Below are positions 47,460-56,137 of a DNA stretch of 64,000 bases, one piece after another (position 1 is the stretch's first letter; every line of letters starts with the position of its first letter). Origin of the DNA: Tomitella cavernea (GTDB lineage: Bacteria; Actinomycetota; Actinomycetes; Mycobacteriales; Mycobacteriaceae); assembly GCF_016599145.1 (NCBI RefSeq), contig NZ_JAENKO010000001.1, forward strand, positions 1-64,000, read 5' to 3'. The notes under the pieces are model-generated. The model did no database searches. It was not told the origin of the DNA and saw only the letters and a list, made by a program, of their open reading frames with translations. The translations under genes were made by a program, and so were the position numbers.

Positions 47460-48118
47460 CCGAGTCGAATCCCGCGCTGCGGGTGATGGTCGTGGACGAC
47501 CATCCTCTGTGGCGCGACGGCGTCGCCCGTGACCTCGCAGAGGAGGGGTTCGACGTGGTCGCCACCGCCGACGGCGTCGCCTCCGCCGCCGCCCGCGCCG
47601 CGGCCGTGCGCCCCGACGTGGTCCTGATGGACATGCAGATGCCCGATGGCACGGGCGCCGAGGCGACGGCGCAGGTGCTGGGGGCGCACCCCTCTGCTCG
47701 CGTGCTGGTGCTCTCCGCCTCCGACGAGCGCGACGACGTCCTCGACGCGGTCATGGCGGGCGCCACCGGATACCTGGTCAAGAGCGCGCAGAGGTCGGAG
47801 CTGGTGGCCGCCGTCGTCGCCACCGGCGACGGACAGGCGGTGTTCACTGCCGGGCTCGCCGGCCTGGTACTCGGCGAGTACCGGCGGATCGCCCGCGCCC
47901 CCGACGCCGACGCCCCCGTGCTCACGCCACGCGAGACCGAGGTACTCAGGCACGTGGCGAAGGGGCTGTCCTCCCGGCAGATCGCCACGCGCCTGGACAT
48001 CAGTACCCGCACCGTCGAGAACCATGTGGGCGCCGCACTGCGCAAGCTCCAGCTGGGCAATCGCGTGGAACTGGCCCGGTACGCCATCGAGCACGGCCTG
48101 GACGACACACCCGGGTGA
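47456..48118 (+). CDS. LuxR/NarL-family response regulator
   Basis: 220 residues: a receiver domain (VMVVDDHPLWRDG, phosphorylated Asp in PDVVLMDMQMPDG, Lys in GYLVKSAQ) and a C-terminal LuxR helix-turn-helix (LTPRETEVLRHVAKGLSSRQ and STRTVENHVGAALRKL). The GTG overlaps the kinase stop, so the pair is made together. The two flanking groups of 21-bp-phased repeats are its likely binding sites, one before the kinase gene and one at the start of the DUF2339 gene. Confidence 0.95.
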   Translation: MTESNPALRVMVVDDHPLWRDGVARDLAEEGFDVVATADGVASAAARAAAVRPDVVLMDMQMPDGTGAEATAQVLGAHPSARVLVLSASDERDDVLDAVMAGATGYLVKSAQRSELVAAVVATGDGQAVFTAGLAGLVLGEYRRIARAPDADAPVLTPRETEVLRHVAKGLSSRQIATRLDISTRTVENHVGAALRKLQLGNRVELARYAIEHGLDDTPG

Positions 48119-48218
48119 GCGCGCGGACGGCTCGTGGCTGCGCCGACGAACGCAGAAGTGACCACGGCATCTGCGTAGTTCTGCGCATGTGCCCGGCGTC
48201 ACGTGCGGCGATGCTGGA

Positions 48219-48323
48219 TCCATGAACGACGCAGCACCATCCTTGAACGACAACGCACCATCCATGAACGACAACGCACCATCCATGAACGACGCAGCAC
48301 CATCCATGAACGACAACGCACCG
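48219..48323 (+). repeat. Five 21-bp tandem repeats at the start of the DUF2339 gene
   Basis: Five units begin at 48219, 48240, 48261, 48282 and 48303, each starting TCCATGAACGAC (second unit TCCTTG) and ending AACGCACCA or GCAGCACCA. In frame they code (S)MNDNAP / MNDAAP heptads. The core matches the repeat before the histidine kinase gene at the same 21-bp period. Confidence 0.75.
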
Positions 48324-50213
48324 TCCTCCTCCGCTGAACACATCGACGGCCAGTTGCGCGAACTGGCGCAGCGCCTTGCCGCGGTGAGCAACGACTTCGC
48401 CGTCTTCGCCGCAGCACGGCGAGCCCCGACGGCCGGTCCGGTCGCCGACAACCCGCCGCCCGTCCCGCGTCCGCGGCAGGAGTATCCGCCGCAGTACGCG
48501 CCGCCGCCGGTTCCGCAACGGCCATACCCGCAACAGCCGCAATCAGGGCAGCCGTACCCGCATAGGCCCTATCTGTACCCGCCGCAGCTCCCGCAGCCGT
48601 CGCGGCGGCCCGCGGCCGCACCCGGCGAGCGGCTCGCGGCCGCGGCCGAGCGCGGCCTGATCGGACGCGTCCTGGCCGTCGGCGGCGCGGTCATCACGCT
48701 CGTGGGAGTGGTCCTGCTGCTGGTCCTGGCAGCCCAGGCGGGCCTGCTGCGGCCCGAGGTACGGGTGGCCGGCGGCGCGGTGTTCGCCGTCGCCCTCGTC
48801 GCCGCGGGCGCCCACGTCGGCGGCGCTGCCGAGCGCCGCACCGGGGCCATCGCCCTTGTGGCGACAGGTGTCGCAGCGGGGCTGTTCGACACGCTCGCCG
48901 CGTCGTCCATCTACCACTGGCTTCCCGCGACCGCCGCCATCGCCGTCGGCGCCGCGATCACCGCCGGCGGCGCCTGGCAGGCCTGTCGCTGGGACAGCCA
49001 GGCGCTGTGCGTGCTGGTGTCCGTCCCGCTGCTCGTGTTCGCGCCCATAGTCACGGCAGGCGTCGACGAGACCCTCATCGGGGCCACGCTCGCCTACGCC
49101 GCCGCCATGCTGTGGCCGCAGGTGCGCCGCGACTGGACCGCCCTGTTCCTCGTCAATACCGCGGCCGCCACCCTGCCGTTGCTGTTCGCCGGCGTCGGCG
49201 AAGACCTGAACGCGTGGTTCGTCGGCGCCGCGGTGGCCGCCGGCCTCACTCTCGCCCTCGCATCGGCGGTGATCCTGCTGCCGTCCAGCACCCGGGGAGC
49301 CCTGCTGGGCTTGGGGTCCGCGATCGCCGCGCTGCCGGTGTTCACGCTCCCCACGGTGCTCGACCGCCCGATGGCCGCCGTCGTCGCCGGGGTCTGCACG
49401 GCGCTTCTCGCCGCTGCCGCCTTCGGCACCGCCCACCGCACTGCAGTGCCCGTCTCCTGCAGGATCACCTGGGTCTCCGCAGCGGCGGTCACTGCCCTCG
49501 CGGCCATCGCCTACGCTTCCTCGATCGACGCCGTTGCTCCGGCACTGCTCAGCACCGCCGTGGTGATGGGACTCGCCACGCATCGGGCCGGAACTCTGCG
49601 TCGCGTCCTCCTGATCATCGCGACCGTGTTCGGGGCGACGGGCCTGGCGGCGATGATCTACGCCGGTGCGATCACGCAGCTGACCGTTCCCGGCGGCATC
49701 GACCCGTCGATTCGCGCGTCGATGCTCATCAGCACGCTCGTCGCGATCGCCGCGGCAGCAGCGCTGACCGCCGCCTGGGCCGACGACGCGGGCACTGAGG
49801 ACGGCCCGGTGTGGATCGCCGGCGGCGTGGTCATGCTGTCGCTCGTGACCCAGCTGTGCATCAGCACAGCCGATCTGATCACCGGCGGCACCGATGGCGG
49901 ATTCCGCGGCGGCCACACCGCTGCGACCCTCGTCTGGTTCGCCACCGCCGCGGCGGCCCTTCTGTGGGCGCGTTCGGCGGCCGGGCGTGCGCGGACCGTC
50001 GCCCTCGCCACCGGGCTCGTCGTGATCGCCGCGGGGGTCGCGAAGCTGCTGCTGTTCGACCTCGCAGCGTTGAGCGGAATGTTCCGGGTGATCGCGTTCG
50101 TCGCCGCCGGGCTGGTGCTGCTCGCCCTCGGCGTCGCCTACGCCCAGCGGCTCACCGGCGAGGGGCCGGACCGACAGCCAGCTGCCGACACTGCCGGCCC
50201 CCGGAACCTCTGA
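48222..50213 (+). CDS. DUF2339-family multi-spanning membrane protein
   Basis: 663 residues if started at ATG 48222. The N-terminus is the heptad MNDNAPS repeated, then a short helix (EHIDGQLRELAQRLAAVS), a Pro/Tyr/Gln-rich linker (residues about 75-145), and about sixteen membrane helices. The end, KLLLFDLAALSGMFRVIAFVAAGLVLLALGV, is the DUF2339 signature. Four in-frame ATGs lie in the repeats and GTG 48189 upstream, so the true start is unclear. Function of the family is unknown. It probably belongs to the regulon of the two-component system before it. Confidence 0.82.
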   Translation: MNDAAPSLNDNAPSMNDNAPSMNDAAPSMNDNAPSSSAEHIDGQLRELAQRLAAVSNDFAVFAAARRAPTAGPVADNPPPVPRPRQEYPPQYAPPPVPQRPYPQQPQSGQPYPHRPYLYPPQLPQPSRRPAAAPGERLAAAAERGLIGRVLAVGGAVITLVGVVLLLVLAAQAGLLRPEVRVAGGAVFAVALVAAGAHVGGAAERRTGAIALVATGVAAGLFDTLAASSIYHWLPATAAIAVGAAITAGGAWQACRWDSQALCVLVSVPLLVFAPIVTAGVDETLIGATLAYAAAMLWPQVRRDWTALFLVNTAAATLPLLFAGVGEDLNAWFVGAAVAAGLTLALASAVILLPSSTRGALLGLGSAIAALPVFTLPTVLDRPMAAVVAGVCTALLAAAAFGTAHRTAVPVSCRITWVSAAAVTALAAIAYASSIDAVAPALLSTAVVMGLATHRAGTLRRVLLIIATVFGATGLAAMIYAGAITQLTVPGGIDPSIRASMLISTLVAIAAAAALTAAWADDAGTEDGPVWIAGGVVMLSLVTQLCISTADLITGGTDGGFRGGHTAATLVWFATAAAALLWARSAAGRARTVALATGLVVIAAGVAKLLLFDLAALSGMFRVIAFVAAGLVLLALGVAYAQRLTGEGPDRQPAADTAGPRNL

Positions 50214-50226
50214 TCAGCAAGCCCGC

Positions 50227-50272
50227 GCCGAGCACCTGATGCACCGGTAGACCGACGCACCAGGTGCTCGGC
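50227..50272. terminator. Bidirectional hairpin made of two GCCGAGCACCTG elements
   Basis: GCCGAGCACCTGATGC (50227-50242) and its inverted copy GCACCAGGTGCTCGGC (50257-50272) pair with 12 bp perfect. The hairpin lies between the convergent DUF2339 and OsmC genes and should stop both. The element also occurs singly after rpf. Confidence 0.6.
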
Positions 50273-50304
50273 TTGCGCCGCAGACACTCGGAACGTGATC
50301 CGGC

Positions 50305-50796
50305 TCAGGCGATGTGCGCGGAGGTCGTCACCGGCACTCCGTGCGTGAGGTTGTCGAGAACCGGGCAGTGCTTCTCCACCGTCGCGATGAGGTGCTCGTA
50401 GCGCTCGCGCGGCTCGGGGCCGGAGAGACTCACCTGCACCTCGATACCCCGGAATCCGGGGCGCACGGCCTCGTCCAGGCCGAAGAACCCGCGCAGGTCG
50501 ACATCCCCGCCCAGCTTGATGTCGACGGTATCCAGAGCCAGGCCAAGCTTCTGCGCCCACACCTGGAACGTGATCGCCTGGCAGCTGCCCAGTGCCGCCA
50601 GCAGATGTTCCACGGGGTTGGCGCCGGTGTCGTCGCCGCCGAGCGCTGCCGGCTCGTCGACGGTGAAGGCGTGGTCCCGCGCCGTGATCCGGACCTGCGT
50701 GGCGGTGCCGGGCACGTGTGCGGCGCGCACCTCGCTGCGCAGCCGGTGCCCTTCGGTGGCGGTGTCAGCAGTGGTGTCGTCGGCGGTAGTCGTCAT
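50305..50796 (-). CDS. OsmC/Ohr-family peroxide-reducing protein
   Basis: 163 residues with the two redox cysteines of the OsmC fold: HLLAALGSCQAITFQVW (peroxidatic) and EKHCPVLDNLTHGV (resolving). Such proteins reduce organic hydroperoxides with thiols. The ATG has AAAGGA upstream. A cysteine-rich leader ORF lies 157 nt before it, on the same strand, suggesting the gene responds to cysteine supply. The general OsmC type is clear; Ohr versus OsmC versus YhfA subtype is not. Confidence 0.9.
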   Translation of the reverse strand: MTTTADDTTADTATEGHRLRSEVRAAHVPGTATQVRITARDHAFTVDEPAALGGDDTGANPVEHLLAALGSCQAITFQVWAQKLGLALDTVDIKLGGDVDLRGFFGLDEAVRPGFRGIEVQVSLSGPEPRERYEHLIATVEKHCPVLDNLTHGVPVTTSAHIA

Positions 50797-50953
50797 GGTG
50801 GTCCTTTCGTCGTCCGCGCGGCAGTATGCGTGCGGGCACGCAGGGGCCCGCGCCGCCGCGCGGCGCACAGTGGTGGCAGAGGAATCGTGGAAGTGAGAAA
50901 TCGCGGATGTGCAGCGCGCCACCGACGATCGGGGGCGCGAGGGCTACCGCCGG

Positions 50954-51073
50954 TCAGTTCCGGCCGAGGGGCATTCGACAGCCGTCGGCGCCCACCCTGC
51001 ACAGGTCGATGTGCCTGCGGGCATGCAGGAGAACGAAAACGGCGGTGGCGTTGCAGCGCATGTGATCACCCAT
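50954..51073 (-). CDS. Cysteine-type leader peptide upstream of OsmC
   Basis: 39-residue ORF starting MGDHMRCNATAVFVLLHA, with AGGAG 6 nt before its ATG. The core ARRHIDLCRVGADGC matches the actinobacterial leader-peptide pattern RRHxDLxRVxxxxC seen before sulfur-metabolism genes, and it carries three Cys codons. Ribosome stalling at Cys codons when cysteine is low would alter expression of the gene downstream, here OsmC. The match is by pattern; regulation is inferred. Confidence 0.7.
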   Translation of the reverse strand: MGDHMRCNATAVFVLLHARRHIDLCRVGADGCRMPLGRN

Positions 51074-51191
51074 CCATCGCTCCTGGCGGGAGCACCCGCA
51101 CCCGAATATCCGGGGGGTTGCTGCGGCGTCGTCGAACCAGGCTTCTCGGCCGCTCTTGATAGCTGGCGGCACCCAGCCTAACGCATGCGCC

Positions 51192-51248
51192 GCGTAGTCC
51201 GAGCGCCTGTTCCCGCTGGACGCCGGAGAACAGGCGCTCGGACTACGC
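51192..51248 (-). terminator. Perfect 21-bp hairpin downstream of metE
   Basis: Arms of 21 bp (51192-51212 and 51228-51248) around a 15-nt loop, 66 nt after the metE stop. The arm core CCGAGCGCCTG resembles the CCGAGCACCTG of the hairpin at 50227. It separates metE from the leader peptide-OsmC unit. Confidence 0.7.
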
Positions 51249-51314
51249 ACGAAGCGTTCGGACCGGCCGGACCGCCCTGGAACCGGGCACGCCGCTCACT
51301 CAGTTCCGCGCCGT

Positions 51315-53576
51315 CTACAACCCGGCCCGGACACTGCGCGCCGCCTCGACGAGGTGGCGCAGCGACTCCGTCGTCTCCGCCACCCCGCGGGTCTTGAGCC
51401 CGCAATCGGGGTTGACCCACAGACGCTCCGCCGGCACCGCCGCCAGCGCCTCCTTGAGCAACGAGGCGATCTCGTCGACTCCCGGCACGCGCGGCGAGTG
51501 GATGTCGTACACCCCCGGCCCCACTCCCAGGTCGAACCCGACCTCGTTGAGGTCGCCGAGCACCTCCATGTGCGAGCGGGCCGCCTCGAGGGAGGTCACG
51601 TCCGCGTCGAGCCCGGCGATGGCTTCGATGACCTCGCCGAACTCCGAGTAGCACAGGTGCGTGTGGATCTGCGTCGAATCGGCCACACCCGACGTGGCCA
51701 GCCGGAATGCCCCTACCGCCCAGTCGAGGTAGGCCTGCTGATCCGCCGCCCGCAGCGGCAGCAGCTCCCGCAAGGCGGGCTCGTCCACCTGGATGATCCT
51801 GATGCCTGCGGCTTGCAGGTCCACCGTCTCATCCCGGATCGCCAGCGCCACTTGATCCGCGGTCTCCGCCAGCGGCTGGTCGTCGCGGACGAACGACCAC
51901 GCCAGAATGGTCACCGGACCGGTGAGCATCCCCTTCACTGGCTTCTCGGTGAGCGACTGGGCGTAGGTGATCCACTCGGTCGTCATCGGCGCCGGCCGCC
52001 GCACGTCGCCGTAGAGGATCGGCGGGCGCACGCACCGGCTGCCGTAGGACTGGACCCAGCCGTTCTCTGTCGCGAAGAATCCGCCCAGCTGCTCGGCGAA
52101 GTACTGCACCATGTCGTTGCGCTCCGGCTCCCCGTGCACGAGCACGTCCAGCCCCAGCTCCTCCTGCAGCGCAACGACTTCGGCGATCTGCGACTGCATG
52201 CGGCGACGGTACTCCGCGTCGTCGATGACACCCTTGCGCAGATCGGCCCGCGCGACGCGGATCTCCCGCGTCTGCGGGTAGGAGCCGATCGTCGTGGTCG
52301 GCAGCAACGGCAAGCCGAGGCCGCGCTGGGCCTTCCGGCGGATGTCGGCCCCGCCTCTTCCCCTCGTCCCTGAGGTCAGCGCATCGATCCGGGCGCGCAG
52401 CGACTGGTCGTGCAGACGCGGGTCCTCGCGCCGTGACCGCAGCGCGGCCCGGCCCGCGTCGACGGCGCCCACCACGGCGTCGAGTCCCTGACGCAAGGCC
52501 GTCGCCAGCGTCACGACCTCCACGGATTTCTCCGCACCGAACGCGAGCCACGAACGCAGCGGCTCTTCAAGCCCGGTCTCCGCGTCGAGCGTGTAGGGCA
52601 CGTGCAAAAGCGAGCACGACGTGGACACCGCCAGCGAGCCGACGCTGCCCAGCAGCGTGACGAGCGTGCCGAGCGCACGCTCCAGGTCGGTGCGCCACAC
52701 GTTGCGGCCGTCGACCACACCTGCCACCACATGCTTGCGTGCCAGGCCCGGCACCGTCGCGAGCGTGTCCGCGCCGGCAACCAGATCGACGGCGATGCCG
52801 TCGATCCCCGTGGCCGCGAGCGCAGGCAGCGCATCGCCCAGGCTGCCGAAGTAGGACGCGACGAGGATCGCGGGGCGCTGCACCACGGCGGCGAGCTCGT
52901 CGTACACGCGGCGGACGACGGCGATGTCGTCAGCGGTGCGGTCGGCCACCAGGGCGGGTTCGTCGATCTGCACCCACTCGGCACCCGCCTCGGCGAGCAG
53001 ACCCAGCAGTTCGGCATACAGCGGCAGCAGTTCGTCCACGCGGTCCAGCAGCGTTCCAGAGCCGTCGACCTTCTTGGACAACAGCAGGAATGTGACCGGG
53101 CCGATCACCGCCGGCCGCGCCGGAACGTCCTGCGCCCGCGCCTCGGCGAGCTCGCCGAGCAGCTTCGACGGGTCGAGCGCGAACCGCGTCCCCGGGGAGA
53201 TCTCCGGGACCAGATAGTGGTAGTTGGTGTCGAACCACTTCGTCATCTCCAGCGGCGCGACCGTGTCGGTGCCGCGGGCCGCCGCGAAATAGCGGTCGAG
53301 TGGATCGTCGATGTCCGAGACCCGCTCCGGCAGCGCTCCGAGCATGACGGCGGTGTCCAGCATCTGATCGTAGTGGGAGAAGGTGCCGACGGGGATCGCA
53401 TCGAGACCGGCGGCCTGCTGCTGCGCCCACATGCCCGCCCGCAACTCCGCACCGGTGGCCAGAAGCGCGTCGGCCCCGATGCGGCCAGCCCAGTAAGCCT
53501 CGACGGCCCTTTTGAGTTCTCGCCGTGGTCCGATGCGGGGGGAACCCAGGACTGTTGCAGTGAATGTCGTGTCCAC
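51315..53576 (-). CDS. metE: Cobalamin-independent methionine synthase
   Basis: 753 residues, normal length. It transfers methyl from 5-methyltetrahydropteroyl-triglutamate to homocysteine without B12. Two homologous barrels are present; zinc ligands in the C-terminal half are HTHLCYSEF and NPDCGLKTR, with the folate-binding opening [20 protein letters not shown] 53576 has GGAG 6 nt upstream and gives the usual N-terminus; the open frame further upstream runs through the riboswitch. B12 should switch the gene off through that riboswitch, leaving a B12-dependent MetH elsewhere to take over. Confidence 0.96.
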   Translation of the reverse strand: MDTTFTATVLGSPRIGPRRELKRAVEAYWAGRIGADALLATGAELRAGMWAQQQAAGLDAIPVGTFSHYDQMLDTAVMLGALPERVSDIDDPLDRYFAAARGTDTVAPLEMTKWFDTNYHYLVPEISPGTRFALDPSKLLGELAEARAQDVPARPAVIGPVTFLLLSKKVDGSGTLLDRVDELLPLYAELLGLLAEAGAEWVQIDEPALVADRTADDIAVVRRVYDELAAVVQRPAILVASYFGSLGDALPALAATGIDGIAVDLVAGADTLATVPGLARKHVVAGVVDGRNVWRTDLERALGTLVTLLGSVGSLAVSTSCSLLHVPYTLDAETGLEEPLRSWLAFGAEKSVEVVTLATALRQGLDAVVGAVDAGRAALRSRREDPRLHDQSLRARIDALTSGTRGRGGADIRRKAQRGLGLPLLPTTTIGSYPQTREIRVARADLRKGVIDDAEYRRRMQSQIAEVVALQEELGLDVLVHGEPERNDMVQYFAEQLGGFFATENGWVQSYGSRCVRPPILYGDVRRPAPMTTEWITYAQSLTEKPVKGMLTGPVTILAWSFVRDDQPLAETADQVALAIRDETVDLQAAGIRIIQVDEPALRELLPLRAADQQAYLDWAVGAFRLATSGVADSTQIHTHLCYSEFGEVIEAIAGLDADVTSLEAARSHMEVLGDLNEVGFDLGVGPGVYDIHSPRVPGVDEIASLLKEALAAVPAERLWVNPDCGLKTRGVAETTESLRHLVEAARSVRAGL

Positions 53577-53761
53577 GTGTATCTCCAGTACGAACGTCGA
53601 TGTCGCCACCGCCGGCGGTACGCGCGCACGCCCCGAGCCCCTGGCAGTACCCGACTGCGGTGCAGATCCGGCTACGGATCCGCCCCAGTCCCGCTGCCGT
53701 GCAGATCGTCCTGCACTGTGACACGAACCGGTCGACACGCCCATTCCCCGAGGCGGTGGCC

Positions 53762-53784
53762 CGACGGGCACGGCGTGCCCGTCG
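53762..53784 (-). promoter_or_regulatory. Hairpin between B12 aptamer and metE
   Basis: CGACGGGCAC and GTGCCCGTCG with a 3-nt loop fold directly after the aptamer in the transcript; a candidate expression platform that could change with ligand binding. Confidence 0.4.
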
Positions 53785-53985
53785 CAGCCGGCAGGTCTTC
53801 GGACTCGCGGGCCCGCGGCACACGGCCGCCACCTACTGCCCGCCGCTTCCCGGGCGTGCGCCCAGTGCTCCATGGCGGGGTTCGTTCCCACTCACCGCTG
53901 CGGGACAGCCCCGGATTTCCACCGGGTTCCCTCTCACCGCCTGCGCCGATGCGGCGCGGGGCTTCGACGTCCGGCACGGGCTTCG
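53785..53985 (-). ncRNA. Cobalamin (B12) riboswitch upstream of metE
   Basis: On the minus strand the conserved aptamer core appears in order: GAGAGGGAACCCGGTG, then GGAAATCCGGGGCTGTCCC, then CGCAGCGGTGAG, and near the 3' side the B12 box GTCCGAAGACCTGCCGGC (53788-53806 region). It lies about 210 nt before the metE start. Cobalamin binding to such leaders lowers metE expression. Outer limits are approximate. Confidence 0.92.
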
Positions 53986-54179
53986 GGGCTCCTCGTGACC
54001 GGCCGGACGAACCAGCTGCACGGATCAGCATACAACCCGCGCCCCGCCGATCGGCACCGGACGGCGGAAGATCATCCTCGTAATTCGTCCGAGAGTTCCC
54101 CGGCGTGTCCATCGCAAACCCTCGCGGCCTGGAATAACGTCGATTGGGACAGCACCCGCCGCAGCACGCAGGAGGAACA
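53986..54179. other. Intergenic region between metE riboswitch and ketosteroid-isomerase-like gene
   Basis: About 190 nt holding the metE promoter on one side and that of the rightward gene on the other. A GGAGGA site lies before GTG 54180. No other structure seen. Confidence 0.3.
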
Positions 54180-54575
54180 GTGGCCGTCGACGATTCCGCG
54201 AAGCGCAATGCCATCCGCGCGACAGTCCAGTCCTACGTCGACGCCGTCGGCGCCACCGACCCCGACGCCGTGCTCGCCCTCTTCGCGCCCGGCGCCACGG
54301 TCGAGGACCCCGTGGGCACCGAGCCGCACCGGGGAATCAACGACATCGCCGCCTTCTACGCGAAGTCCGCCGGCTACCGTAACGAATCCGAACTGCTGGA
54401 CTGCCTCATCTCCGGCGACAGCGCCGCGTTCCGGTTCCGCATCACCACCACGCTGCCGGAGCGCACAGTCGAGGTGACCCCCATCGACGTCATGACCGTC
54501 GACGACGATGCGCGGATCACGAGCATGCGGGCGTTCTGGCACACCTCGGACTACCGGGTCGTGCGGCCGCGCTGA
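54180..54575 (+). CDS. Ketosteroid-isomerase/SnoaL-like protein
   Basis: 131-residue NTF2-like fold with the steroid delta-isomerase layout: AIRATVQSYVDAVGATDPDAVLALFAPGATVEDPVGTEPHRG (helix pair, then the catalytic-type Asp region) and closing strands VDDDARITSMRAFW. It resembles actinobacterial 3-ketosteroid delta-5-isomerases, which move a ring double bond in sterol breakdown. GTG 54180 has AGGAGG at short spacing. No sterol genes are adjacent, so the substrate is uncertain. Confidence 0.72.
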   Translation: MAVDDSAKRNAIRATVQSYVDAVGATDPDAVLALFAPGATVEDPVGTEPHRGINDIAAFYAKSAGYRNESELLDCLISGDSAAFRFRITTTLPERTVEVTPIDVMTVDDDARITSMRAFWHTSDYRVVRPR

Positions 54576-54644
54576 GCATCGCTCCGACCGGCGCAGCACT
54601 GCGGGCGCACCATGATCAGGCCGTCGTGGCCGGGCCTGTTCCGG

Positions 54645-56108
54645 TCAGCGGAGCCCGGACGCGACGAACTCCGCCGCGCGTTCGGCGAGCATCACCGCAG
54701 TGGCGTGCGGCCCCCTGCTGGGCACCCGCGGGAAAACCGAGGTGTCGGCTATGTAGAGCCCGCCGAGCCCGTGCACACGGCAGCGCGGATCCACCACCGC
54801 GGTGCCGGGATCGGCCCCCATCGGGCACGTGCCGCTGAGGTGCTGCGACGTGCCCAGGCGCGGCGGCACGCCGTCGATCACCGCGCCCAGCCCCGCCGCG
54901 TCCAGCAGCCCGCGCGCCAAGTCCACCGCCGCCGCGGCGGCCGCCTTGTCCCGCGGGTCCGACAGGTAGTGGTGTTCGATCCGGGGCGCCCCCCACGGGT
55001 CGGCCGGATGCGGAACCATCCGGCCCCTCCCCCACGGCGACATGAGCGCGGCGCCCAGCACCGACGGCATCGGCGGATTTCCCGGCACCGCGTCGCCGAA
55101 CGACGCCGTGTAAGGGCGGATCTCCACGGCGCCGTCGCCCGAATCGAGGTTGAGGCAGGCCTCGAGGATCGGCGGTGCGGCGCACTCTTCCGAGACCTGT
55201 TCGCCGGCAGGCGGAGCCGGGTTGTATGGGATCGTGATCTCCGGGTGGTCGGAGAACTCGCGCCCCACCCCGGGCAGCGCGTGCACGGCGGCCGCGCCGA
55301 GCATCCGCGGATCGCCGATCCCCGAGCGCCACAGAAGTGCCGGCGTCTCGATGGCCCCCGCGGCCAGCACCACGTTGTGCGCTTGCACCTCCAGCAGCGC
55401 ACCGTCCCGGACCACCTCTACAGCGTGCACCGTGCCCGCCGCGGTCCGCAGCGCCCTCACCGTCGTCCCCGCCCAGACGGTGAGGTTCGGACGGCGTGCC
55501 GCGGCCCCGAGGTATGCGGAGCCGGGATCCACGCGCATGCCGCGGTCGATGTTGCACGGCACGGGGCCGACGCCCGCGGGCCCGCCGGCGTTCTTGTCCG
55601 GTTCGGCGTGGAAACCCATCGCGCCGGCCGCCGCGACGAAGCGCGCCGTCACCGTGCTCCACGACTCCGCGGTGCGGCGCGACACCGGCACGGGACCGGC
55701 ATCGCCGTGCAAGGCCGACGACCCGAAGTCGTAGTCGTCCTCCGAGCGCCGGAAGTATGGAAGCGTGTCGCCGTACGACCAGCCGGTCCGTCCAGACCGG
55801 CCGCCGACCGCGCTCCCCCACGCGTCGAGATCGGCCGGCGTGGCACGGACGAAATACGCGCCGTTGACCGCGCCGGAGCCGCCCAGGCCGCAGCCCCGCA
55901 CGAGCGCCCCCGCCACGCCGCGTCGCAGCGTCGTCGCATAGTGGCGTGTGCGCGGCGAGCCGGGCCCGATCGGCAGGATGTGCGCGGGCGACGGCCCGCG
56001 CACCGCACCGCCCGCGCCGGCCTCGATCAGCAGCACCGAGCAGGCGGGATCCTCGCTCAGGCGTGCCGCGAGCACCGAGCCGCAGGAGCCGCCGCCGACG
56101 ATGACCAC
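54645..56108 (-). CDS. mftG: Mycofactocin-system GMC oxidoreductase MftG
   Basis: 487-residue FAD flavoprotein of the glucose-methanol-choline family. The FAD motif VVIVGGGSCGSVLAARLS opens the protein; the GMC signature GCGLGGSGAVNGAYFVRA follows, and the C-terminal GTSQHLSGTCPMG with DTSVFPRVPSRGPHATAVML carries the catalytic His region in the form seen in MftG. In mycobacteria MftG oxidises reduced mycofactocin and feeds electrons to the respiratory chain. GTG 56108 is the only in-frame ATG/GTG start available and has no strong ribosome site; it follows the GAF-LuxR gene by 29 nt. Confidence 0.88.
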   Translation of the reverse strand: MVIVGGGSCGSVLAARLSEDPACSVLLIEAGAGGAVRGPSPAHILPIGPGSPRTRHYATTLRRGVAGALVRGCGLGGSGAVNGAYFVRATPADLDAWGSAVGGRSGRTGWSYGDTLPYFRRSEDDYDFGSSALHGDAGPVPVSRRTAESWSTVTARFVAAAGAMGFHAEPDKNAGGPAGVGPVPCNIDRGMRVDPGSAYLGAAARRPNLTVWAGTTVRALRTAAGTVHAVEVVRDGALLEVQAHNVVLAAGAIETPALLWRSGIGDPRMLGAAAVHALPGVGREFSDHPEITIPYNPAPPAGEQVSEECAAPPILEACLNLDSGDGAVEIRPYTASFGDAVPGNPPMPSVLGAALMSPWGRGRMVPHPADPWGAPRIEHHYLSDPRDKAAAAAAVDLARGLLDAAGLGAVIDGVPPRLGTSQHLSGTCPMGADPGTAVVDPRCRVHGLGGLYIADTSVFPRVPSRGPHATAVMLAERAAEFVASGLR

Positions 56109-56137
56109 GTCGACGGCGCGCGGGCCCGCTCCGCCGT

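Noticed and set aside
48219-48323. Possible CRISPR-like repeat array
   Set aside because: Units are head-to-tail 21-mers with no spacers, in frame with a protein; no cas genes nearby.
50909-51181. 90-residue plus-strand ORF opposite the leader peptide
   Set aside because: No ribosome site or motif; the minus-strand leader pattern explains the region better.
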